Below are positions 1 to 13,034 of a DNA stretch of 64,000 nucleotides, one piece after another. Origin of the DNA: Halisarca cf. caerulea (Eukaryota; Porifera; Demospongiae; Chondrillida; Halisarcidae); NCBI GenBank assembly GCA_963170055.1, contig CAUJGJ010000135.1, positions 886,201 through 950,200 of the forward strand, read 5' to 3'. Position 1 is the first letter of the stretch, and the number at the start of each line of letters is the position of its first letter. Made by a program: the position numbers and the translations under genes. The notes under the pieces are model-generated. The model was not told the origin of the DNA, ran no database searches, and saw nothing but the letters and a program-made list of their open reading frames with translations.

Positions 1-1800
1 GTGAAACTTCTACTCTAAGTTTCTGTAAATCGACCATATACTGTTTGACTACAAATCCAAACATAAATTGGAATGAATTCAACCTGTCTATTCAGAGTCC
101 GACCACTTCTCTAATCTTGTCAATAAAAAACTATACCAATAAAAAAACTGTTTCATACCATCCCCCAAGCGCGAAGCTAAACGAAATCTGTAATTTTACA
201 AAGAGGAACAAATGGCTCAAACTACCCACCATACCTTAAGTTCGTAAAAACTGCAGGAGGTTCAGAAAAGAGACTTTCTATCGAGACGGCAGCCTACGCA
301 AATATCCAGAAAACTTCTTGATATTCTTTTTTGAAACTTACAACAAGCACGAGAACATCCAACTTACATGGGAAATAAGAAAATAGTTGGAATATAGCAT
401 CCATAGAGTGAAAGAAGCCTTCACAAAATTGTGCACAGTTCACGTAAGACGACATTTTACTGCGCATGCGCAAAACTAAGTTTCCAAACTCGAGCCTCTG
501 GAACAGCCGTGAGCCCGTGGTAGAATCTACTCGCCTCGGGCTGGCGAGCAAGTGTTAATTTTCACCCCTGCACTGGTTAGCGATAACATCGAAAGTGATT
601 TCAGTAGGTGCAGTGAACTTCTCGATCATTAGCTTGTATCATAGTGGAAGTAATCATAATTTGAGTGCACAATAATTGACCCCTTAGTGGTAATGATGGC
701 ACCACGATACGTATGTATTCCTCAATGCAAATGAAGCCTAAGTATCCCATGCAGAATAGAAAATTAATCTAACCAATCAGTTAATTTAGAGTATCAGTGT
801 ACAACAATGTGATTTATGTCTCAATATTTCTTTCAGTTGTCAGTTTACACCATTTTTTAGTCCTGGATATTATCATATTGAGTGTGGTTACGGAAATAGT
901 GTATTTTAAGTGTTATTGGAGCTATTAATGGTCGGTACCTTGAGTTAATTGCACAATAAAGTCATTTTTGAAATTGAGTGCTGAGCTTGACCTGACCACT
1001 TTTGGAGGACTTCCTCCAGGCGTGATATGACGTCCTGATATGACGTAGTCAGTAAATGTCTAGCCATTGCACAATGTAAGTACAGACTTTATCAGTTATC
1101 AGTTATCAGTTATCAGTTAGTTGCTATGGAGACAAAATGGTGGTTTGGGACTAAAGTGCTGTGAAGGAATAACTCCAAAAGCAGGCTTCTAGGCTTTCTT
1201 TGCCTGCACTATATAAGTTACAGCTGCTTTTGACACCTAGGGCTCACTTCTGGAGTACCATTAGGAGGTTTCATTGGCCACTCCGTCAGTTTGAGGTTAA
1301 CTGTTTACTGTTTTGGTCTCCTCAACAAGTTCCATGAGTGGACAACTCCGTGAGCAGAGACAGCATTCAACATTCCTACTGGTATTTCTACATAATACTG
1401 TGCAGAATCAACATATTCTTTGGTAATACTACTGAATTGAAACTAATGAGAGTTATGCTTGTTCACAACCCTGAGTTTCCTTCCCCTTGTACTCAGCTGT
1501 ATATTACTCCCACTTCCTCAGTTTAAAGTTCCAGTTTATTGTTTTTGTACCCACATGCAACTCTCCTGTATATTCTCTATATTCATGTACCTGTAGTTAA
1601 AGTTTTCAGCCTATAATGTGCAGCATAATCCTTCTAATGCTTTTGGCAGTGGTTAAAACCTGCAACCACATGCTCACCACCTATATCTTACTCTTGCTTG
1701 TATATCTGTATCTTTCTTTTTTGAGAGAGAGATAGAGAGTGAAAGAGACCATTGGATACTACTGAAACATGGCTGTCATAGTCTAGTCAGAAGGCAAATG
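1..1800. other. No gene recognised; promoter-like patch near 0.45-0.55 kb
   Basis: Short open frames exist but have no recognisable protein character. A triple tcagttatcagttatcagtt motif occurs at about 1,090-1,120 and a short GA tract near 1,730. Nothing else was supported. Confidence 0.4.
461..472. promoter_or_regulatory. NRF-1-like palindrome tgcgcatgcgca
   Basis: The 12-mer is a perfect match to the metazoan NRF-1 consensus (YGCGCAYGCGCR), a core element of many CpG-rich promoters. A GC-richer stretch (480-550) follows. It could mark a transcription start for a gene to the left of the window or one on the plus strand. No gene that it would drive was recognised here. Confidence 0.3.
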
Positions 1801-1804
1801 TTTC

Positions 1805-3105
1805 CAAGTGTGTTTCCTTGGCCATTAAGTCATCCTCTGCAAAGGTTTTTGACCTAAAGCTCCACCTCTCATCAGAAACGATTCCATTCATTAGCAATGG
1901 TACCTATTCTTTCTTAGGTGCTACAGTGTACATACACCAAGGTGCAAAGCAAGCCAGAGGAAGCCTGATGGGGAGGTTGACATCTCTCCTTCAAAAGGTT
2001 GACAACAGCCTAGTAACACAGCAGCAGAAGCTCAAGTTATTCAAGTCGGCAATCTGCCCACGACTAACTTGGGATCTTTCCGTCAATAGCTTTCCTCTCT
2101 CCTGGATTGAACGACAGTTACAGCCTCTAGCAACAAGGTTCCTCAAGAGATGGTGTGGTCTGGCTTTGCCTGCAGATCCTAAGTGCCTATTCTTATCTAA
2201 AGAAAATGGGGGACAAGATCTACCATCCATCACCACCCTGTACAAACAACTCCAGGTGAGCAAAGCTGCCATATACACCTGCTCTAAAGACCCACCATCT
2301 CACCTGACCAGACAGGAATCACGACAACAGAGAGCAACCTTTAAGCCCTACCAAGAAGTGATACATGTCATGACAGACGATCCCAGAGTCTCCTCAAGGA
2401 ATCTACATATATCATGCAAATAGTCGCATCCAGGCTATTGACACTGAGAAATGTTTACATCACAGCAGAAGCCATTCCACTCAAAACATTCCACTGAGGG
2501 ATACGACATCGAGAGCCCCACTCATCTGGGCCAACACCATCACCTCCCTGCCTGAGAGAGTTTTCAAGTTCGCTCTGAACTCTTTAACTGACACCCTACC
2601 TCACAATTCAAATCTGCATCTTTGGAAGAAGCTCCTGTCATCAAGCTGCAATCTTTGTGGACAAAACCAGTCACTGCTTCATGTTTTGAAAGCCTTTCCT
2701 TTCGCTCTGAAGAATAGGGGTTACAATGAGAGACATGATGAAGTTCTGCAGTTTCTCTACTTGTTCCTTTTGAAGCACAAACCAGTGAATTGGAATATCA
2801 CTGTTGACCTAAGTGACCAGTCTTACTGCTTCCCTCATCAGATTGCACCAACAGACAACCGACCTGACATTGTACTGTGGGACTGCAACACAATCATCCT
2901 CCTTGAACTGACTGTTTCCTTTGAAACATCTTTTGAGAATGCAGTTCAGACAAAGAAAGACAGGTACAAAGATCTCCTCTCCTCCTGCAGAGCAAGTGGC
3001 TACTCTGCCAAACTCTTCATGATTGATATGGGATCTCGAAGCGATGATCAAAGTTTTAATGGTCTGTACAAGACCTTCAAAGTCACTAAAGAAGAACAAA
3101 AAAAA
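1805..3105 (+). pseudogene. Retrotransposon A: 3' part of a non-LTR reverse transcriptase with PD..ELT endonuclease
   Basis: The fragment begins after the catalytic core, at SSSAKVFDLKLHL...IPFISNGTYSFLGATV. It continues through the thumb/connector (GSLMGRLTSLLQKVD, TQQQKLKLFKSAICPRLTW, ATRFLKRWCGLAL) to a stop near 2,423. After a frameshift, the next readable part has a degenerate zinc knuckle (CNLCGQNQSLLHVL, with the final Cys lost). A C-terminal restriction-like endonuclease signature follows: RPDIVLWDCNTIILLELTV, then a basic KKDRYKDLL. This order (RT, CCHC, PD-(D/E)XK nuclease) is typical of RLE-type non-LTR elements. The copy is 5'-truncated and frameshifted, hence dead. It ends in a GA microsatellite. 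B, just downstream, belongs to the same family. Confidence 0.8.
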
Positions 3106-3109
3106 TTTG

Positions 3110-3112
<3 letters not shown>

Positions 3113-3171
<59 letters not shown>
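3113..3171. repeat. (GA)n microsatellite
   Basis: A run of about 28 GA units directly after the endonuclease of retrotransposon A. It extends that frame with a spurious Arg-Glu tail. It may have grown from the element's 3' end. Confidence 0.9.
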
Positions 3172-3369
3172 GATTAATTAGAGAGAGGTTAATTGCAGAT
3201 CAGTGAGGAAAAAAGCTAAGTTCAAGGAGGACTCCATTCTAGCTGTCTAGGCAAGCCTTCCTGCTTGTTATCTGGGTATTTCAACAGTTTTCAACCTAGT
3301 GACTAGTTAGGCCAAGTTTGATTATATCATCCTCAAGCTACTTCTGGAGTTACAAGTCTACAAAGTTTT

Positions 3370-6300
3370 AACACCTTTTTCACAAGTATGACGAATGGAC
3401 CCAACCCAAAATAACTGCAGCTGCTTCTGCAACAAAGCCTACATATGTGTGGGGCCATTACAAGAACTATCCTGAGCGGAATGGCCAAGACTATCAACAT
3501 CTGCTGTCTAAAAAGACTATAGCCAAGAAATCAAGTGGCAAAGCAAAGAAGATCCCCTACCCTAAGTGTGGTAAGCCATTCTTACATCTGAGACACATCT
3601 GAGAAATAGTGCCACCTGCAAATCTACAGAAGTGCCCCAACCAGTTCCCACCACACCACCCAGCCTACACCACCCCATGTCATCTACGTGCACACCAAAG
3701 TCACACAGCACAGGCTTATCTGAAAGTTTTGTACCATCCACAACTTCATGACAGATTAACCCCCTCTCAGTCCCCATTCCATCACAAAATTCTATACCAC
3801 CATCACCTACCCTTGTACCCAATCATCCTAATGTGTCATCTAGTTTTGTACCCTACCATCCTAATGCATCACCTAGTTTTGTACCGCACCATTCTATCGT
3901 GTCATCTAGTTTTGTACCCCACCATTCTGAACCTCCATCATGTCCTCTATGTTGTGTAGCCCCAACCCCTCATGAGCATACACCATGCCAAAGGAGTTTT
4001 GTAGGCACATGGCACACACACAAACAACCCATCTGAATCCCCACCTCTGCAGGCTTCACATTCACCACCAGTTAACATGTTTACACCCCCTCAGTTCTGT
4101 ATTACACACCCATCACCACCATCACAACACACCCACCACAGCACCACACCACCTAGTCAGTTACATCATGGGACCATGTCATGCCCAACAAGCTCACAAA
4201 CACACTACGGTCTACTGCCACCCTTCTCTGCCCCACGGTTGCCTAGTTAATGCACACAAATGGACAACCACCTGAGAGAACAGGTTCTCCCAGCTGTTAT
4301 GCAGGCTGACAACGTTGAGGTCATGAGTTCCCTTTTGTCTGGAGGCATCCAGCAATACTTGAGATCTAACTATGCTTCTCATACCCAACACACCAGAAAA
4401 CACATGAGAAAGCTGCACCAGAGAGCCCTCAAGCCAGCTCGAGACAAGAAGGTGGCCATGAAGAAGCAACTCAGAGCACTTAGAAGGAGAAGTGATATAA
4501 TCTGGAAGAGGTCCGCCTCCTAGCCACAAAGTTTTACCAGCTAGTCCGGAACCACTGCAAACCTGTGAGAGAGGAGAATTGGAAGGAGCGGAACAGGTCC
4601 ATGCAGCAGCAAAGGAAGAGATGCCAAAAGAACTTCTGGTCATTTGCAAATAAGCTGTTCAATGAAGACAGCAGTTCGGATGCAGCCCACTTTCAATACC
4701 AAGGCTGCAAAGGCATTCTTCACCAAGACTTAGGACTCAAGAACTGCTGACCAGATCAGCTATAGTGTTCTGAAGAACTGCCCCTCCATCACACCAGCCC
4801 TCCTCAAACTATATAACCTCTGCTGGACCACTAGGTGTGTGCCCAGTCAATGGAAGGTTGGCATCATCCAAATCCTTAGTAAACCAGCAGTACAGCAAAA
4901 CCCATCACTACCTTCCAACTTCAGGCCTATTGGCCTCACCTCCTGCTTGGGGAAGGTGTATACCTCCATCCTAAAGCAGAGGTGGCAACACTTCATTCAT
5001 GGTAAGTAATGGCTACCTGAATACCAACATACAAAAAGCTTTTGTGGATGACATCCCTGGCTGCAGCGAGCACCACCTCAAACTGCTGGCAATGTTGGAG
5101 GAAACACGGGCCAATCACAAGTCAATTGCCATCTGCTGGTTATAGACATCGCCAACGCCTACGGTAGTGTGCACAACAACCTTATTCAGTTTGCCTTGGA
5201 GCATTACCACGCACCATTCCACTTCGCTGACATCATCTCCAATCTGTGCACTGGCCCCACGGGGATTGTGCGGACAAAGGAATAGACATCCTCGCCCTTC
5301 CACTTGGGCATTGGTGTCTTCAAGGGTGATCCTCTGTCAGTGTCCATTTTCAACACAGTCACAAACACACTGGTAGACATCCTGTGGAGATGGCCCCGCA
5401 ACATGCCAGGCTCTACTGAGCAAGACCCAACGGTGGCTCCAGTGGGCTGGACTGAAGGCCAAGGTCACCTAGTGTGCCAGTCTGGCTTTCCAAGCATCGG
5501 CCGGGAAGGGTTACGAACCCATGCTAACTCTCCAAGGAGACGGTATCCCATTCATTGGAGAGTCAACCTTTCGTTTCCTCCGGGCACCCATTTCAATCAC
5601 AGACACTATCAGAGAGATGCACTCCTGATAAAGTTGGAATCGATTCTCAAGAAGGTTGATGAGGTCCTTCTTACTAGCCAACAGAAGTTGCACTTCTACA
5701 GCCACTTGGATCTGCCCACGCCTTGTCTGGGATATGGCAATCACCAATCTGTCCATCTCCTGGGTGGCAAAGAACCTGGAGGCTTTAGCAAAGAGGTTTC
5801 TTAAGTGCTGAGCAGGACTTGCCGAAGTGCTGCCACCCATTGCCTATACCTGCCAAAGAGTAGTGGTGGCCTCCATCTATCTTCCTTGTCTACCATCTTT
5901 AAGAAGACCGAGTGTGGCCTTGCAGCCTCACAGATGAGCTCACAGGACTCCACTGTGCGTCTCATTGCAAGCAGGAAAACAACTGCAGAAAGATCAGCCA
6001 AGAGGATCACTTTCAAGCCCTACCAGGAGGTTGTTGAAGTGATGCAAGAGGACCCCGGAGCCTCCAGACCACAGCTAACAAGAGCTGTGAAACGGAGAGT
6101 CACTACAGCTGACAACAAGGAGCAGCTGGAGAACTGCAGGAAACTGGTGGTGCAGGGCAACCTCTCCCGCCTGTTTGATGACCAAGCCTCGCGTACCTGG
6201 TCACAAGCTGTATGGAACCTTCTGGAGAGGGTAATGAAGTTCACCCTGAATGCAGCTTAAGACACCCTCCCGCACAATCCAACTCCACTGTAGGAAGGTA

Positions 6301-6425
6301 CCATCACCAAACTACCCTCTTTACTCCAACCGTGAGACCCTTCTGCATGTGCTGAACAATTGCCCTGTGGCCCTTCAGCGAAACAGACGGTACGAAAATG
6401 TGGTCTTTGAAAAGATGTGGTAGCT
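3370..6425 (+). pseudogene. Retrotransposon B: near-complete but broken non-LTR reverse transcriptase
   Basis: A weak zinc-finger remnant (YPKCGKPFLHLRH) near 3,560 precedes a Pro/His-rich region with imperfect SFVP-type repeats (3,760-3,940). Next comes a basic linker (4,260-4,750; RKHMRKLHQRALKP, CQKNFWSFANKL). The reverse transcriptase shows LYNLCWTTRCVPSQWKVGII, NFRPIGLTSCLGKVYTS, the catalytic-Asp block VIDIANAYGSVHNN (about 5,142) and GVFKGDPLSVSIFN (about 5,313). The Y/FADD box that should follow is missing: VDILWRWPRN jumps, after a frame change, to QRWLQWAGLKAKV, so a short deletion removed it. The thumb, KPYQEVVEVM and HVLNNCPVALQR (zinc knuckle) follow, and the copy stops before any endonuclease. 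Several frameshifts and stops make it non-functional. It is the same family as A. Confidence 0.8.
3833..3940 (+). repeat. Short imperfect tandem repeat within retrotransposon B
   Basis: About three units of ~33-36 nt containing catctagttttgtacc and encoding SSFVPyHp-type repeats. They lie in the Pro-rich N-terminal part of element B. Confidence 0.6.
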
Positions 6426-6429
6426 CATG

Positions 6430-6870
6430 GCAGTGGTCTCTCAAAACAAGTGCCACTGTACTAGCCACTTAAAACAAACTTTTAGCATGTAAACAGGTTG
6501 CTCTGCAGTACTTCATAAAAATTGTGCTTCTTTGGTTACAAACATGTACACTCACGCATGCACACAGACACATATGCATACAAATACACACAAGCATGAT
6601 GACACATGCATGCACACATGTATACAATGTATACGCAGGTGTGTTATGTCCCAATCCAGCCAAAAGCGCGACATTATCTGGCTTCACGTAATGAATTTCA
6701 TTATTACAGGTAATGCATGGGTTTGTTACGTGCCTGTAGTTTGTTTTGGTGATGATGTCATGCACAAGCTGAGCATACATGCGAGTATACGAGAATGAAG
6801 TTTGTGGAACATGTGACGACACGTGACTCAGCCTGGAAAGGCAGCTATGTTCAACAATAAAATTTCATTT
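6430..6870. other. No gene recognised; CA/TG-rich patch
   Basis: The stretch holds degenerate acacatgca repeats at about 6,545-6,630. The long frames on both strands come from this low-complexity sequence. Confidence 0.5.
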
Positions 6871-6873
6871 AAG

Positions 6874-7159
6874 AAGGTGGTGGTAGAAATCTCGGCTTTA
6901 GGCTTTGAAACTGCAATATGTTATTACTAAGGAACCAAACCCTCAGAATCGCATCTTGGGGCAATGTGCGTCGTTCCTCTTGGTTTATGTCCAACATCTT
7001 GTAAATGAGAACCTTGTTTCCAAGCATAAACCCCTGGACATAACAGATGAGGAGTGGAGCATCATCACCCAAGATTCGATTTAGTAAGTTTACAATCTGC
7101 GTGTGCTTCCTTTTGAACCTACTTTCGTGTCCAAAAGCCGAGATCCTAACCACCGCCTT
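6874..7159. mobile_element. 286-bp inverted-repeat element, family R2 copy 1
   Basis: The left end aaggtggtggtagaaatctc pairs with the inverted right end gagatcctaaccaccgcctt. The minus-strand 133-residue frame across it is a by-product. A second copy is at 44,996-45,263. No transposase is encoded, so it is a MITE-like non-autonomous element. Confidence 0.7.
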
Positions 7160-8606
7160 TTTGCCTTTTGAAATATTTCCATATGGTGTAAAGAGAACTG
7201 ACCACACACAACCTGCAGAGGTTATAACTAGCTTTTGTTGCTTTTGAAGTATATCTATGGCATATACCATCTTGGCTATTCTCAGAATGTCTGCTTACAT
7301 TTGAACGAAAATTGAAGCGAAAAATTATAGAACCTAGAAGACGTCCGCCATTCCGTTCTATGTCCGGAAATCAGACACAACATACCTGCGTATACAGTGA
7401 AGTACAAACAGGGGGAGGGGGTTGGGAGGCACTACCTCACCCCCCCCCCCCTATAAAACCACAGGAGGGGGGAGATCAAACAGTACCAAGCTACGTATAT
7501 TGAACAAATTGGTGATTTTATGATGGACCATCAGAAACATGGTACACAATCTAACTGAAAATTACTAATAAGCATGGTGCATCTGTCTCATGGTATTTTT
7601 GATTATATACACACACACACACACACACACACATGTAAAGCCAGCTGCCCAGGAAACAATAGATTTTACCTCGACATTCTCCACTTTGCACAGAATAACC
7701 AGAGCAGCAAGATGCAGTACATGATCTTTGGACATATCTCTCTCTACATGTGGGAAGAAAAGGTGGACTAAGAGTTTAGTGGTATATAGATTAACAGGGA
7801 AACATTTATGATATACCCACTATAAGGGCATATTGATTATTTATCGATAACATAGTAAAAACAATGCTACTAGACTTTGCAGGTTCATACTGATCCTCCT
7901 GCCAAAGAAGAATGCATTTTAATTCAATTTACTCACGATAGGTCACTATTTTATGCTTATATTTGAAATAGGCCAAATGCCAACGTGCACAATTGTAATC
8001 ATCAAGGAGTAATTTGGTATCAATAGCCACTATAGTTGATAGTCCAAAGCATGAGGTCTTGATGGGATATGAAGCACCTTTATAATAATACAGCAAACTT
8101 GAGCCCCAACCTCTCCCTTGAAAAATTCTTAATAGATTCACCCTCCGCGCCTAAGGTGCTGACCATGACCACTCACATGTATGCTGCTGTTACAAGCAGG
8201 CATGTATGGGGCTGGACAAGTTGGTGCAGAAAGCATGTCAAATTCCTAAATTCTGCAGATGAAATGCGAGATAATATCAAGAGGTTTGTCCCTTATCTAT
8301 TCTTTTGCATGTATATGCTTTTCACTGGAAACATTATAGAATAGCCTTTTTGGCTATTTTTTCACTAATAATGACACCTAAGTACTGGACAAATAGCAGA
8401 TTTGGCAGCAAGGAGAATGAGAGATAAATACGTACCTTGAATTGTCACCAAATTATGACTTTGTTCCAATTGCCTTTAAAGCACTGGAACATGTGTGAAG
8501 GATACGATCACCTTGCCTCACCAATTGGCTTCAAGTACACAATCCAAAAACCCACCAGAGTACTTTGAATTATGTTAGACGATCAGCAAATGTGTGCATT
8601 CAAATA

Positions 8607-8610
<4 letters not shown>
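7160..8610. other. No gene recognised
   Basis: Apart from the CA run at 7.6 kb and G/C homopolymers at 7.41-7.45 kb, I see no coding or repeat signal that I can support. Confidence 0.4.
7603..7633. repeat. (CA)n microsatellite
   Basis: An uninterrupted CA run. A C-homopolymer lies nearby at 7,439-7,451. Confidence 0.85.

Positions 8611-8611
<1 letters not shown>

Positions 8612-8660
<49 letters not shown>
8612..8660. repeat. (CA)n microsatellite
   Basis: About 24 CA units followed by an AT-rich stretch. Confidence 0.9.
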
Positions 8661-8662
<2 letters not shown>

Positions 8663-9120
8663 ATATATATAATATGGTACAAGAAATAATAAACTTGACG
8701 TAAAACAAGTGTAGCGTGCTTCTGTTGACAACCTAAATATAGGTTTTCCGCAGAAAAAACCTAACCAAACCTAATTCCAAAAACAACCTATATTAAATTT
8801 TATATTATTCAATGAAGTTAGTTCCTTGACTGTGTAATATCGGTGAAATAAAACGATTCATGTAGCTCCTTGATCAAATCCAGGAATCGTTTGTTTTATT
8901 CATTCTAGGGAATATGGACGAGCATGTGGCCTAGGCTTAAGTCAGCATTTTCAAAACCATTTTAAGATTGCCGAAGGAAATCAAACCGAAGGAGGCAAAT
9001 TCCACTACATTCTTCTACAAAAATGCTCACAGCTACATGGAGAATGTTCATATGCGGCCACCATTTTTATGATGCGTCATATAATATTACACAACGGTAA
9101 TTTTGTTGAATTCTTAGGAA

Positions 9121-10513
9121 AAGGGGAACTGAACCTAAAAAAATTGATGCCTGTTTTATGTCAAAAATAGATAATAGGTACTTTTAAACGCTTGAAAATG
9201 GTATCAAGGCTTGCTTGCGATCAACATTCAAGTTGTACGGCGACCACAAAGTCACGCCCCTCGAACACCTTGCTTTTTTTTTTGCGGTCATGACGTCAAA
9301 AAACGTAGTTGGTAGGATTTTGCTGGTCGTTTGTATGGCATACATGCTGCTATACCAGTTCGAACGAATTTTCAACAATGGAGAATTGCACGAACGAGCT
9401 GTTTTTGGCAGAATTTAAGACGAATAGCTTAGTGCCATCCTTTGAAGAAGAAATACGAACGTACAGTGATGTTTGGGCTAAAATGTGCCGTAAAATAAGC
9501 CTGTGCTAGCTATAATACTGTATAAACTTCACCGATTTAAGGCAAACATGGTTTTTACCAATCTGAAAGACCACGATCTACTAAAAATAGTTGTTTTTGA
9601 TTGTACTGTACTGAGTGCAGCTTTGGTAGACGTGGATAAAAAGAGCGTTCAGTCCGTAGTACTCACAATGATACTTTTGCCGAATGAGACTAAATTTGGC
9701 TGCAAACAGCTGTCTACACAGTAGAAGAAGCACGCAGTGTTCTTAATATAGCTATCCAGCTCACACAGTCAAGCATTGACATGTGGGATATTTCTCATTC
9801 TAGTCGATCAACTATCGGTGTAGATTTAGGCACAGATCCTAGAGGAAGGGGAGAAGATATTGCCTCTGAAATACCGTTTGAAGATGCGGCATCGACAAGC
9901 AGCGATGATTCGATGGTTGCAATTAATTCTGTCACTTATCACCCACGTGGATTTTGGTTGCTACTGTTCTCTTCTTGTAGTAATATCGTTCAACACTTAA
10001 AGCAGCAAAAAGGAGATAAATTTATCAGCGTAGCTGCAGCAGTCAATTGGCTACCTCCACAATACCTCATGTACAAGGTTCCTTTCACAAAGAAGCGAAA
10101 CGAAAACAAAGTCGTTCGTTTAAGTCGTCGAGGAGTGGGTTTTTGAGCTTCAGAGAAGCTAATTGCTCCTCAAAGCGCCTTAAAACCTTTACAGTGAGAT
10201 GATGGAGGGTTATTCATGGAAATAATCCGTCTCTGCCATTGCTGCGGGCACAAAGCAAAGAAAGTGGCGTGATATCAGGTGAACGCCATACTTTGGCTAT
10301 GGTAGGTCGCTACCAACTACGTCACTTTGTTGACGTCACGGAAAAAACATGGTGCTCGAAAATGTGACGTCACATGGCTGTTTTTGGGTCTTTGAGCTCA
10401 AATAACTCCCAAACTGAGCGACATATGCAAGAATGACCAACACCTGAGTTACGTACTTTCAAACATGCCCCAACATTTTGAGAGCAACTTGTTTTTTGGG
10501 TTCAGTTCCCCTT
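9121..10513. mobile_element. 1.39-kb inverted-repeat DNA transposon with internal open frames
   Basis: The ends match as inverted repeats: aaggggaactgaacctaaaa at the left, and at the right the reverse complement with one change (..aaccc..). A second inner pair also matches: tgacgtcaaaaaacgtagttgg (from about 9,290), inverted as ccaactacgtcactttgttgacgtca (about 10,312-10,337). Internal plus-strand frames occur at 9,379-9,509, 9,503-9,724 and about 9,712-10,146. I do not recognise a transposase in them. Class is unknown. Confidence 0.7.
9712..10146 (+). pseudogene. Unrecognised open frame inside the 9.1-10.5 kb transposon
   Basis: This frame is open for about 144 codons, including VEEARSVLNIAIQLTQSSID, then SRSTIGVDLGTDPRGRG and AINSVTYHPRGFWLLL. 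It ends with a basic tail (PFTKKRNENKVVRLSRRG). The composition is protein-like rather than low-complexity. The preceding frame (9,503-9,724; LKIVVFDCTVLSAALVDVDK) would join it with a single shift. It could be a decayed transposon protein or a captured host exon. The family is not recognised. Confidence 0.35.
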
Positions 10514-10519
10514 CAGGAA

Positions 10520-11120
10520 GTGTGCTATGATGCCAAAGTGCCAAAATGACGCTATATAAATACCAAGCATTTTATCTTTTTTCTGCAAATGGTGGATGGT
10601 TCAGCCTTTTATATTTTTAATTTAAGCATGAACAATATTATGAACAGATTATTTTTTATCCTGTCCAATTATTTTATATGTAGTCTCCACTAAGTCAGGC
10701 TTTTTTACTCATAGCAATTCTGGAGACTTTGTAAACAAAGCTTGCTATTGTGCTAAATCTTGGGCCATTTCATTGGAGCTACTCAGATTTTGAACCGAAA
10801 ATGGGATGTATCTCAGGAAAGGCAAAACAGGAGGGTGCCAAGATTGCCTCATTTCAGCTACCGTTTTCTCTTTGGTGTACCAATAACATGTGGCTACCCA
10901 GAAATGTCCCACATTTGAGTAAATTGTTGCTATAGGCCCATCTAAAGAGCCTACAAATTAGTTGAGTCTTGTGGCAAGGCCAACTAATTAGTTGGCCTCA
11001 GCTTGTTTTTGCCTCAAAATCAGCTGTGTTTTGGGAACTCTTAAAAAATAATAGGATACAATAAAAAATAATCTGTTTATATTTTTGTTAGTATTTTCTA
11101 AGCGATTCTTTAAGGTTCAT
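10520..11120. other. No gene recognised
   Basis: The stretch contains a local inverted motif (caaattagttgagtcttgtgg / ccaactaattagttgg near 10,955-11,000). No coding signal was supported. Confidence 0.35.
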
Positions 11121-11123
11121 AGG

Positions 11124-11850
11124 GCTAAACGGGCATGTGGATAGGCATACATGGAGCTAGACAGAGGTGGGTTGGACTGGGGACAGTGTACACATTCCTA
11201 TATCCTGCGTTAATATTTAGGCTATGGGATTTCGGATCGAATGTGCACACTCTAGAAAGTCCAACCCAACTCTGTCTAGCCCCAGTGTTCTCCCAAGGTA
11301 TCTTAAGGCATGTCGGGCCGACATGCCTTCTTTTCTTCCTAGTTTTCACAGAAGTGTACATCTATGGGCCTTTAGAGTATTTTTAGGAGAACAAATCATG
11401 CAAATGCCCAAACATAAACTCAAATAACCTCCGCGAGTATTCTCCATTTTAATGTAATGACGTAATGTTAACGTACTTCATGCGACAGCAGGCGTTTTCG
11501 TCACAAGCATACGATCTAAAGGATAAACATAATTTGATCGCTGAACTGAACCGTCCCGCGTTTAGTGGAAGACTGTAAGCTAAGTTGACTGCAATTTTAG
11601 AGGAAAGAAGGCATTAAAACAGGAAACAGAAGTCGTGAATCTGCTGGAACAAAAGCTAGCTCACCCACCAGTCACCTAAAGAAAGGTCATCAAGTTGTCT
11701 GGTTAACATCTGCTTAGTTCAAGCAGCAACTTGGAAACCTTTTTTTCCTTTAGCCCCCCTTAGAGGTGGCATGAACTTCAACATGCCTTAAAATATTTCT
11801 GGGGAGAACACAGTAGGCCCATGTATGCCTATCCCTATGCCCACTTAGCC
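11124..11850. mobile_element. Foldback/inverted-repeat element, family R13 copy 1
   Basis: Outer arms: ggctaaacgggcatgtgg..ggcatacatgg (11,124-11,155) is inverted at 11,819-11,850. Inner arms: ctagacagaggtgggttgga (about 11,157) is inverted at about 11,250-11,285. A 25-bp palindrome (aaggcatgtcgg, one base, ccgacatgcctt) is at about 11,304-11,328. Related sequence occurs at 48,945-49,085. There is no coding capacity. Confidence 0.55.

Positions 11851-13033
<1,183 letters not shown>

Positions 13034-13034
<1 letters not shown>

Noticed and set aside
6869..7270. 133-residue minus-strand frame
   Set aside because: It spans the R2 inverted-repeat element and is not maintained in the second copy at 45 kb.
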